Part shown: positions 1-5,429 of the stretch, in pieces
How positions within the stretch are numbered: the first letter of the stretch is position 1
How the letters are laid out: the number at the start of each line of letters is the position of its first letter
Assembly: GCA_030016455.1 (NCBI GenBank)
Contig: JASEJH010000121.1
Coordinates: 1 to 5,534 of the forward strand
Origin: Thermoanaerobacteraceae bacterium
Lineage (GTDB): Bacteria; Bacillota; Desulfotomaculia; Desulfotomaculales; Ammonificaceae
DNA: 5,534 bases
Reading direction: 5' to 3'
Notes under the pieces: generated by a model
Seen by the model: only the letters and a program-made list of their open reading frames with translations
Databases searched by the model: none
What the model was told of the DNA's origin: nothing
Program-made: the position numbers and the translations under genes

Positions 1-407
1 CGTGCCACGTGTGGCCGGCCCGGGACGCCCCCGCCAGCGATTTCTTTCACCCTTTCAAAACTGACCCCAATCCCCAGCCCTTGCAGCCGCGCGACAATCT
101 GGGACACCCTCTCTACGCGCTTCTCCACCAGGTCGCCCAGGGCTTTCAGCAACGCAGGGCAGCCGCAGTCAACGTAATACCCGAGCACGTGAACCTCACA
201 GTCGTCCTCCTCGGTGCTGAGTTCCACGCCGGGGACGACCACAAGCCTCCCGGCTGCCGCCTCCACCGCCTCTTCAACCCCGGCCACCGTGTCGTGGTCG
301 GTGATGGCAATTGCTTCCAAGCCCAGGGTCGCTGCCCGCGCTACTACCTCTTCCGGTGTGTCCGTCCCGTCCGAGGCTGTGGTATGAATATGTAAATCAC
401 ACGCCAT
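1..407 (-). CDS. PHP-domain metal-dependent phosphoesterase (TrpH/YciV-like), N-terminal part, cut by window edge
   Basis: The reading frame starts at an ATG (407-405) and runs without a stop to base 1, giving 135 residues; the C-terminal part lies outside the window. The PHP signature is clear: a D-L-H-I-H-T motif at residues 4-9 (H6, H8), D13 in A-S-D-G, I-T-D-H-D-T at 35-40 (D37, H38), P-G-V-E at 59-62 (E62) and H73. These are the expected metal ligands of the trinuclear PHP active site. G-R-P-H at 130-133 is the conserved motif of the TrpH/YciV branch. Known members hydrolyse nucleoside 3',5'-bisphosphates or short RNA 5' ends in the cytoplasm; the exact substrate here is inferred from family only. 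The start is the only ATG/GTG/TTG in frame near the beginning. It has a weak AGG 6 nt upstream and a stronger GGGAGG 16 nt upstream. The gene begins 30 bases after the dipeptidase stop, so cotranscription is likely. Confidence 0.9.
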   Translation of the reverse strand, partial: MACDLHIHTTASDGTDTPEEVVARAATLGLEAIAITDHDTVAGVEEAVEAAAGRLVVVPGVELSTEEDDCEVHVLGYYVDCGCPALLKALGDLVEKRVERVSQIVARLQGLGIGVSFERVKEIAGGGVPGRPHVA

Positions 408-437
408 TCTCTGCCTGATAAAGCCTCCCGCTCCAGT

Positions 438-1406
438 TTACCGCCACACACTTTTCAGCACCCGTAAGAAATTTCCCCCGAGCACCTTCCGGATATCCGC
501 CTCTCCCCAGCCCCGCTGGTACAGGCGTTCGGTCAACGCCGGCAGGCGGGCCACGTCCTCCAGGCCGGAAACCGTTTCGGCGGTGCCGTCGAAATCGGAA
601 CCGATGCCCACGGCACCGACGCCGCCGACTGCCGCCAGGTGTTCGATGTGGTCCACCACGCGGTCCACCGTAGAGTTCACCGGATCCACAAAAGCCGGCA
701 CAAAATTGACGCCTACCACCCCGCCGGTCGCCGCCAGCGCCCGCACCTGTTCATCTGTGAGGTTACGGGGGTGATCGCACAGCGCCCGGCTGTTGGCGTG
801 CGAAGCGACAACCGGACCCTGTGCCAGTCGCAACACATCCCAGAACCCCGCCGGGCTGAGGTGCGCCACGTCAACCAGCACACCGAGCCGTTCCAGTTCC
901 TTCACCACTTCCCGGCCGAAAGCGGTCAGCCCTCCCCTGGTTTCGCACTCTCCAACCCCGTCGGCAAGCTCGTTCCGGCCGTTCCAGGTCAGAGTCAGAC
1001 AGCGCATCCCGAGCTCGTAGAGCACCCGCAGCACTCCCAGGCTGCCTTCAAGCACGTGTCCCCCCTCAACCGCAAGGACGCCGGCAATTTTCCCCGTACC
1101 GACCGCCGCCTGGAGCCCGGCCCAATCCCGCACCGGTGTTAGATCACCGCTGCAGGCGGCCGCAACGGAGCTGAAGGCGTCGATCTGTTCCAGGGCCCGC
1201 CGCAGGTAGGCTCCCCGCTCGTCCGGCGCGACGAAAACCGCAAAGAACTGGACGTCAACCCCGCCCATACGCAGCCGGGGCAAATCCACCTGCCTCCCGC
1301 CGCCTTCGGCAAAGGAAAAATTCTCTTTCGCTAGCAGCGACAGCGTGTCGCAGTGCGCATCAACAACAACCGCCGCCCGGTGGGACAGCGCGAAATCAAC
1401 CGCCAA
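438..1406 (-). CDS. Membrane dipeptidase / renal dipeptidase family (peptidase M19)
   Basis: This 322-residue protein is a full-length M19 dipeptidase, a zinc enzyme of TIM-barrel fold that cleaves dipeptides. By comparison with human DPEP1 the metal ligands are all present: H18-x-D20 in A-H-C-D-T-L, the bridging E114 in A-V-E-G-G-H, H182 in V-A-H-L-S, and H203 in A-S-H-A-N-S-R, with the conserved D271 in G-S-D-F-D-G. No signal peptide, lipobox or membrane segment is seen, so it should act in the cytoplasm, as do other bacterial members; 'membrane' is only the historical family name. The start is TTG at 1406, chosen because AAAGGGGG (1416-1423) lies 9 nt upstream and the barrel begins at once after it. 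It follows spoVS by 50 bases and precedes the PHP gene by 30. The natural substrate cannot be read from sequence; peptidoglycan- or protein-derived dipeptides are possible. Its ribosome binding site lies inside a terminator-like hairpin. Confidence 0.95.
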   Translation of the reverse strand: MAVDFALSHRAAVVVDAHCDTLSLLAKENFSFAEGGGRQVDLPRLRMGGVDVQFFAVFVAPDERGAYLRRALEQIDAFSSVAAACSGDLTPVRDWAGLQAAVGTGKIAGVLAVEGGHVLEGSLGVLRVLYELGMRCLTLTWNGRNELADGVGECETRGGLTAFGREVVKELERLGVLVDVAHLSPAGFWDVLRLAQGPVVASHANSRALCDHPRNLTDEQVRALAATGGVVGVNFVPAFVDPVNSTVDRVVDHIEHLAAVGGVGAVGIGSDFDGTAETVSGLEDVARLPALTERLYQRGWGEADIRKVLGGNFLRVLKSVWR

Positions 1407-1446
1407 AAAATAAAACCCCCTTTCCGGGATTCCGGTAGGAGGCTCT
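1405..1446 (-). terminator. Terminator-like hairpin between spoVS and the dipeptidase; possible attenuator
   Basis: On the minus strand AGAGCCTCC (1446-1438) can pair with GGGGGTTTT (1420-1412), with a few G-U pairs. This encloses a second stem CCGG/CCGG (1435-1432 with 1427-1424) that has an AATC loop. The stem is followed directly by ATTTTTTG (1411-1404). This has the shape of an intrinsic terminator, but the T-run reaches the TTG start of the dipeptidase and the lower stem contains its GGGGG ribosome binding site. It could end part of the spoVS transcripts, hide the dipeptidase ribosome binding site, or both. The G-U pairs and internal loop make the stem only moderately stable. The pairing was drawn by eye. 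Confidence 0.45.
1416..1423 (-). promoter_or_regulatory. Ribosome binding site deciding the TTG start of the dipeptidase
   Basis: AAAGGGGG lies 9 nt upstream of the TTG at 1406. No ATG or GTG in the same frame is better placed, so this site supports the TTG start. It is a G-rich rather than canonical AGGAGG site and forms one arm of the hairpin at 1412-1446. Confidence 0.6.
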
Positions 1447-1456
1447 ACGTGTCCGC

Positions 1457-1717
1457 CTAACGCGGCTCAACAATAATTCTGATCGCCGTTCTTTCTTCAC
1501 CGTCAATGACCACATCCGTAAAAGCCGGGATACAGATCAAATCCATCCCGCTCGGCGCCACGAACCCCCGTGCAATCGCTATCGCCTTTACTGCCTGATT
1601 GATAGCCCCGGCGCCAATCGCCTGGATTTCTGCCGAACCACGCTCCCGCAACACACCGGCCAGGGCTCCGGCCACAGAATTTGGGTTAGATTTTGCTGAA
1701 ACCTTTAGGACCTCCAT
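1457..1717 (-). CDS. spoVS: Stage V sporulation protein S
   Basis: The 86-residue product is a textbook SpoVS, the same length as the Bacillus subtilis protein, with the family's characteristic blocks V-S-A-K-S-N-P-N-S-V-A-G near the N-terminus, A-I-G-A-G-A-I-N-Q-A-V-K-A in the centre and R-I-I-V-E-P-R at the end. SpoVS is a small cytoplasmic Alba-like protein. In B. subtilis its loss blocks sporulation at stage V and affects spore coat assembly and septum-related events; its molecular role is still poorly defined. The ATG at 1717 is favoured because AGAAGGAGG lies 8 nt upstream and the protein then begins M-E-V-L-K-V as in other members. A second ATG 4 bases upstream (1721) is in another frame and would give only 11 codons. 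A sigma-H-type promoter lies about 120 bases upstream, as expected for this early sporulation gene. In B. subtilis spoVS follows ymdB; here a redox operon is upstream instead. Confidence 0.98.
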   Translation of the reverse strand: MEVLKVSAKSNPNSVAGALAGVLRERGSAEIQAIGAGAINQAVKAIAIARGFVAPSGMDLICIPAFTDVVIDGEERTAIRIIVEPR

Positions 1718-1721
1718 TCAT

Positions 1722-1829
1722 TAGACCTCCTTCTAATTGACCCAAGCCTGTAGACTAAAGATTACTTACCGGAAAACCGACTGCTCCGACTTGGTCTAAG
1801 ACTCTCTACCCCTCCCCGGCTTTTTCCAA
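1722..1829 (-). other. Predicted spoVS 5' leader with competing pairings
   Basis: From the predicted sigma-H start point (about 1829) to the spoVS ATG there are about 110 bases without an ORF. TTAGACC (1799-1793) is exactly complementary to GGTCTAA (1727-1721), which overlaps the end of the ribosome binding site. The overlapping GACCAAG (1796-1790) can instead pair with CTTGGGTC (1746-1739) with one bulged G, and TAGAC can pair with GTCTA at 1756-1752. The pairings exclude each other. They are short, and a regulatory role is only inferred. Confidence 0.35.
1726..1734 (-). promoter_or_regulatory. Strong ribosome binding site of spoVS
   Basis: AGAAGGAGG on the minus strand is a near-perfect match to the 16S rRNA 3' end and lies 8 nt before the ATG at 1717. 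Its last two G bases also belong to GGTCTAA (1727-1721), which is complementary to an element near the 5' end of the same leader. Confidence 0.85.
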
Positions 1830-1835
1830 AACTAT

Positions 1836-1860
1836 ATTCGGCAAAAAGGAGAAAATTCCT
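1836..1860 (-). promoter_or_regulatory. Sigma-H-type promoter of spoVS
   Basis: On the minus strand AGGAATT (1860-1854) is followed after 11 bases by GCCGAAT (1842-1836). This fits the sigma-H consensus as I know it, AGGAWWW, 11-12 bases, RnnGAAT, at every specified position; the -35 element is also preceded by AG, giving RnAGGAATT. It faces spoVS, about 120 bases ahead of its ATG. Sigma-H control of spoVS is established in B. subtilis, so the match is meaningful and not just chance in AT-richer sequence. No comparably good sigma-A promoter was seen here. Confidence 0.75.
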
Positions 1861-1930
1861 CTACGCCTGATGGAAAATATGAAAGTTTCTGGGATATACC
1901 ACCAGCAAACCAGAACCAACCATTCCGGAC

Positions 1931-1962
1931 AAATAAAAAGGGGGCGTCTGACTTCTGCCCCC
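1931..1962 (-). terminator. Intrinsic terminator of the redox operon
   Basis: On the minus strand GGGGGC (1962-1957) and GCCCCC (1945-1940) form a fully GC 6-bp stem with an 11-base loop, followed by TTTTTATTT (1939-1931). It lies 55 bases after the stop of the NrfD/HybB-type gene and ahead of the spoVS promoter, so it should separate the two transcription units. Small hairpins closer to the stop (AGGC/GCCT at 1998-2009 and the overlapping GCCT/AGGC at 1991-2001) have no T-run and are not terminators. Confidence 0.85.
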
Positions 1963-2017
1963 GAAATTGGTATGGAATTGACTTAAAACGGCCTACCAGG
2001 CTTCAGCCTTTGCCCCC

Positions 2018-3205
2018 TTAGTGGTGGTGTTCGTGCTCTTCGGGCATAATCTTGAAGTTCTCCACGAAGAAGCAGTACGCCATGATCAGTAAGGAGACCA
2101 GCCCGATACTGATCGAAAACTCGACCCAGTGGGGGAAGTAACTCCCGCCCATTGCTTCATACATACTGGTGAAGACCACGTTCATCCGGTTGAGAATTAC
2201 GCCGCCGATCGCAAGGACCGAAGCAACGATCAACCCTCTTGTGGTCTGCCTGACGGCGGGCATCGCAAAGAGAATAATCGGCAGGATCACACCGAGTACT
2301 ATCTCCGCCAGGAAAAGATTCGCGGGCACCGTGCCGTTGAACATATCGAGAAAATGCCCGCGGTAAATCAGGTCCACAACCCGCAGAACCAGGTAAATAA
2401 TCAAAACCCACATGCTGACCTTGGCCAGCGGAGCCAGCAGCGGCACCTCGTGGCGAAAGTCCAGCTTATACGCTACCGAGGCCAGCGAACCTTCAAACAC
2501 GCACATCGCCGGACCAACGTAAACCGCGGAAAGGAAGAAGAACAAACCGATCCACTGTGACCACCACAGCGGATTTTGCCGGTCAATCATCGCGATGTAG
2601 AGCGAACCCAACGCCGTCTGGTGGAGAAACGCGATCACGATTCCGGAAACAAAAAGCACCGGCAGGATCTTATCGAAGATTTCCTTCAAGCGCGGCGCGT
2701 TGACACGCTCGAAAAAGATGTGCCCGAACTGAAGGGTCATAACACCCTGATAAAAGACAACGCAAAGAAGTACCACAAAGAGCCACGAGTGATAGCCCCA
2801 GGAAACGAACGGACGCCAGAAGTTGTACCAGCGGCCCAAATCCATCAAAACGCCCAGACTCACCACAATATAGCCAAACCACGCCGTTATCAGTGAGGCC
2901 CGGGCAATATACTTGTATTGCCTAAGGTTCAGAATGTGGGCCACAAATACGGTAAAGAAGCCGCCGGCGGCAAGAGCGATACCGCACAGGTCGTCAAAAG
3001 CGATCCACAGACCCCAGGGCCAGTGGTCGTTCAGGTTGGTGGCCGGTCCCAAGCCCATGATTAAGCGGTAAGCCATGGAAAACGCCATCAGACCTACGAG
3101 AGCCAGGGCCAGAACCCGGTAAGGACTCATCCGGAAATACCATTTACCACCGAAAACCTCATCGTAACTTTTAACTTTCCAGGAATACGTTCCAAGACTC
3201 GCCAT
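2018..3205 (-). CDS. nrfD: NrfD/PsrC-family membrane subunit, HybB-like quinone-reactive anchor
   Basis: The 395-residue protein is an integral membrane protein with about ten predicted helices, roughly at 30-51, 66-92, 102-122, 137-155, 180-200, 214-240, 260-282, 295-317, 323-345 and 362-384. HybB-type landmarks are present: L-N-D-H-W-P-W-G-L-W-I near 58-68, D-D-L-C-G-I-A-L-A-A-G-G-F at 71-83, and L-H-Q-T-A-L-G-S-L-Y at 194-203. Family members lack heme and pass electrons between a partner ferredoxin subunit and menaquinone at the outer face of the membrane. The ATG at 3205 is supported by AGGAGG (3218-3213) 7 nt upstream. It starts 42 bases after the ferredoxin gene, its expected partner, and is the last gene before a terminator. 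The C-terminus E-E-H-E-H-H-H is unusually histidine-rich. HybB itself, or the anchor of a formate dehydrogenase or other molybdoenzyme, would look alike; the family is certain, the enzyme served is not. Confidence 0.93.
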   Translation of the reverse strand: MASLGTYSWKVKSYDEVFGGKWYFRMSPYRVLALALVGLMAFSMAYRLIMGLGPATNLNDHWPWGLWIAFDDLCGIALAAGGFFTVFVAHILNLRQYKYIARASLITAWFGYIVVSLGVLMDLGRWYNFWRPFVSWGYHSWLFVVLLCVVFYQGVMTLQFGHIFFERVNAPRLKEIFDKILPVLFVSGIVIAFLHQTALGSLYIAMIDRQNPLWWSQWIGLFFFLSAVYVGPAMCVFEGSLASVAYKLDFRHEVPLLAPLAKVSMWVLIIYLVLRVVDLIYRGHFLDMFNGTVPANLFLAEIVLGVILPIILFAMPAVRQTTRGLIVASVLAIGGVILNRMNVVFTSMYEAMGGSYFPHWVEFSISIGLVSLLIMAYCFFVENFKIMPEEHEHHH

Positions 3206-3247
3206 CCCTTCGCCTCCTATCTCCTCAATCTGAAAAGCGGGAACCTT

Positions 3248-4039
3248 TTAATGCTCTTTTTCTTCCTGATTTTTAGTGGCAAGGTAAAGCGTGGTCAGCG
3301 CCCCGGCCCATACGGCAGCAACCCCGAGCGTCCATTTTAGCGCCCGATCGGTATACTCGGGAACAGGCCGGTCGGTGATCTGGCCGCTGGCTACCGTCTT
3401 CATTCCCAACTCCTCGAACGGCACGTCGGAAATCAAGAGCAGCGAGGTACCGCCGACCTCTTTCTCGCCGTATATATAAGGGACGTATTTACCGGGGCTG
3501 CTGCTGATCCGCGTACGTGCTTCGTGGAGCAGTGTGCCGCGGTCGCCGAAGATCACCGCCCTGGTGGGACAGGCCGCGACGCAGGCCGGAGGTGCGCCTA
3601 TTTTCACCCGCTCGTAGCACATCCGGCACTTTTTCACCTCCGGGAAAAGCACGTTCCACTCGTACTTCGGGACACTGAAAGGACAGCCCATCATGCAATA
3701 CCGGCAACCCACGCACTTGGACCGGTTGTAAAGAACCGGGCCCTCCGGGGTTTTGTAAAAAGCGTGGGCGAAGCAGACGGCTTCACAGGTGGGGCGCTCA
3801 CAATGGAAACAGGAATGCCGGACAAACCGCCACTCTGCCTTACCACCGCGCTCTACCAGGCGTGCGTTTATCCGCAGCCAGGTATAGCCGGTAAGGGGCG
3901 CCGGTGTATCCCACTCGGCCCTCGGATACCGCCTGTCCAGTTCGCTGTCCAGCGGAAGGTCGTTATACTGCTTGCACGCCGCCTGACAGGCGCGGCACCC
4001 GATGCACTTGGTCACGTCGAACAGGAATCCGTAACCCAC
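3248..4039 (-). CDS. Four-cluster [4Fe-4S] ferredoxin subunit, FdnH/HybA type, with C-terminal membrane anchor
   Basis: The 263-residue protein carries sixteen cysteines in four complete clusters of the FdnH/HybA/DmsB pattern: C12/15/18/22, C77/80/85/89, C109/112/115/119 and C138/141/153/157. The segment Y-I-Y-G-E-K-E-V-G-G-T-S near 190-202 resembles the FdnH segment that precedes its membrane anchor. A single hydrophobic helix at about 233-256 ends in a short charged tail. It should carry electrons between a catalytic subunit and the membrane quinone site. There is no signal peptide of its own; in formate dehydrogenase-N the equivalent subunit is exported together with the Tat-bearing catalytic subunit, which here would be the neighbouring FdnG-like protein or one outside the window. 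The start is GTG at 4039 with GGAGG (4052-4048) 8 nt upstream. It lies 58 bases after the FdnG-like gene and 42 before the NrfD-type gene. HybA and FdnH cannot be told apart with certainty; the second half favours FdnH. Confidence 0.93.
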   Translation of the reverse strand: MGYGFLFDVTKCIGCRACQAACKQYNDLPLDSELDRRYPRAEWDTPAPLTGYTWLRINARLVERGGKAEWRFVRHSCFHCERPTCEAVCFAHAFYKTPEGPVLYNRSKCVGCRYCMMGCPFSVPKYEWNVLFPEVKKCRMCYERVKIGAPPACVAACPTRAVIFGDRGTLLHEARTRISSSPGKYVPYIYGEKEVGGTSLLLISDVPFEELGMKTVASGQITDRPVPEYTDRALKWTLGVAAVWAGALTTLYLATKNQEEKEH

Positions 4040-4078
4040 TCCTTACACCTCCAATTGTACGCAAATCAACAGCGCACT

Positions 4079-4100
4079 TGATTCACGGCTGCTCGAATCA
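4079..4100 (-). other. Small hairpin at the stop codon of the FdnG-like gene
   Basis: TGATTC (4100-4095), which includes the TGA stop, is exactly complementary to GAATCA (4084-4079) with a 10-base loop. There is no T-run, so it is not a terminator. It may be an intercistronic processing or stability element, or chance. Confidence 0.25.
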
Positions 4101-5429
4101 CTGCGGTAAAACATAACTCCATTCTTCGCGGTCAAGACTCCGGCGCATTGAGGGAACCTCTCCTTCCCTCCAGTAACCCGCAATTAACGGCAACCCGGCG
4201 GCAAAATCCCCTATACTTGATTCCACCGTGCCGCCCCGGTGTTCTTCGGGGAGGTACCCGTTCAACTCTGCGGCAACCATTTTCACATCCGGAACGGTGT
4301 CCCCATCGTAATCCCACCGCAGTTCCCGAATTGGTTCCGGAAACAGACCGCCGTCGCCGTATGCATCACGCACGGCTGTAAAAAGCCGGTCGAGGATCCA
4401 GAGGGGCGTCCTGACCTGTCCCCGGGGATCCACCGCCCGGGTGCACCACTGCACCCAGCGGCCGGCGCTGATTACGGAACCGGTTTTCTCCCAGGGAGCT
4501 GCCGCCGGAAGGCAAAAAACTTCTGCCCGGGGAAAAAGGGCGGCAACCCGCTCCAGCTCTGCCGCCAACATCTCCTTTGTTTTAAACCAGTCAACTAGAA
4601 CCAGCCACGCCAGATCTTCCAGAGGGGTTATCGCTTCCGCAGACTTTTTTAGTAAAAAACCACCTCCCCAGATAAACAATCCCCTGATTTTAATATCCTT
4701 CGACGAGAGTAAGTGCGATTCCTCCCCCGAGGACGGCCCGCCCAACCGGGAACCGGTTTCCGCTAATTCACCGTAACATGCCGCCGGCAATCCCTTAGTT
4801 CCCGGGCTTCCCGCTGGTCCCACAGGAAAAAACTTATACCAGTCCCGAAAAGACAAAGCGCCCGGGTAGGAGCCCTGGTTCTCGAAGGCTGCCGCCCCAA
4901 GCGCCCGAAACAATTTAAAAAGCAAATACCCTTCTTCGTTAGTGAAGAGGGCGTCATCCCACAGACAGCCGATCCCGGACGTCCGCCCGCGTTCAAAAGA
5001 AGCGTCCCGGGTTTCTTTAATCCGCCCGGCCACGGCCCGTAACAGCCGGTTCCAGTTTCCGTCCTCCCAGCTCTCCGCCCCGGCCGGGCGGTAAAGCGGT
5101 TCCGGTTTCCACTCCTGCCCGCCTGCCTCGCGCGTCATACCCAGGCTGAGGAGGTTCGCTCCTTCCTCACACAGGAAACCTTCGCTTGCAGGATGATCCG
5201 GATCGCCTTCAAAAGCAATAAACTCTCCGTCCGCAACCGTAATCAACACACCGCAACCGCGGTCGCAGCCGGTACAAACAGTGGGAATCTCCTGGTGGTG
5301 TACATCCGGGGTGCTCCGATGGCTGGCTGCCGCCGGGGACGTACGGCGTCTAACCGGTTTCCGTTCGTCAGAAACTGCAGCCAACCCGCCGAGGCTCTTG
5401 AGGAAGTCTCTCCGGGAGATTTTCTTCAA
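4098..5429 (-). CDS. Condensed FdnG/FdoG-like molybdopterin oxidoreductase relative lacking the catalytic core
   Basis: This 443-residue protein is less than half the length of formate dehydrogenase-N alpha (about 1015). Residues 5-11 are a twin-arginine motif S-R-R-D-F-L-K. C52-x2-C55-x3-C59-x27-C87 is the family's N-terminal [4Fe-4S] site, with E-G-D-P-D-H-P at 74-80. Residues 163-185 match the FdnG block ending R-A-L-G...N-Q. About 200-247 is a Gly/Ser/Pro-rich linker. Residues 299-374 match a much later FdnG block (G-S-V-I-S-A-G-R-W-V-Q-W at 317-328), and the frame stops soon after, without the C-terminal cap. The Sec/Cys-His pair expected just after N184-Q185 is absent, and C-P-K-G after the last cysteine has become C-E-E-G. 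Redox catalysis at a Mo/W centre therefore looks unlikely. The intact frame and downstream partner genes suggest a retained electron-transfer, assembly or export role; a decaying copy is the alternative. TTG at 5429 is preferred over TTG at 5504, since it puts the RR motif at residue 6. Confidence 0.78.
   Translation of the reverse strand: MKKISRRDFLKSLGGLAAVSDERKPVRRRTSPAAASHRSTPDVHHQEIPTVCTGCDRGCGVLITVADGEFIAFEGDPDHPASEGFLCEEGANLLSLGMTREAGGQEWKPEPLYRPAGAESWEDGNWNRLLRAVAGRIKETRDASFERGRTSGIGCLWDDALFTNEEGYLLFKLFRALGAAAFENQGSYPGALSFRDWYKFFPVGPAGSPGTKGLPAACYGELAETGSRLGGPSSGEESHLLSSKDIKIRGLFIWGGGFLLKKSAEAITPLEDLAWLVLVDWFKTKEMLAAELERVAALFPRAEVFCLPAAAPWEKTGSVISAGRWVQWCTRAVDPRGQVRTPLWILDRLFTAVRDAYGDGGLFPEPIRELRWDYDGDTVPDVKMVAAELNGYLPEEHRGGTVESSIGDFAAGLPLIAGYWREGEVPSMRRSLDREEWSYVLPQ

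Larger units (their letters stand above)
1718..2017. other. 300-base intergenic region between the redox operon and spoVS
   Basis: No ORF on either strand looks coding here. Going in the direction of transcription (minus strand), it holds two short hairpins after the stop codon, the T-tailed terminator, a GGTT-rich stretch (about 1903-1922), the sigma-H promoter and the spoVS leader with its ribosome binding site. It is visibly richer in A and T than the flanking genes. Confidence 0.8.

Noticed and set aside
9..395. Plus-strand 128-codon ORF
   Set aside because: It is antisense to the PHP-domain frame, which shows clear metal-binding motifs; the plus-strand translation shows no family features.
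639..1142. Plus-strand 167-codon ORF
   Set aside because: It lies antisense inside the M19 dipeptidase; long antisense frames are expected in GC-rich genes.
1718..1721. ATG at 1721 as an alternative spoVS start
   Set aside because: It is in another frame and stops after 11 codons; the ATG at 1717 gives the conserved SpoVS N-terminus.
1880..1922. Possible sigma-A promoter (TTGGTT ... TATATC) upstream of spoVS
   Set aside because: The spacing is 15 bases and the -10 match is poor; the sigma-H site nearby is far better.
2018..2035. Histidine-rich tail as a cloning tag artefact
   Set aside because: It is mixed E/H, uses the native stop, and is followed by natural intergenic sequence and a terminator.
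3524..4081. Plus-strand 185-codon ORF
   Set aside because: It is antisense to the ferredoxin subunit; its residues mirror the cysteine-rich gene and show no domain of their own.
4098..4100. TGA ending the FdnG-like gene read as selenocysteine
   Set aside because: Read-through would add only four residues before another TGA, and the position does not match the Sec site of formate dehydrogenases.
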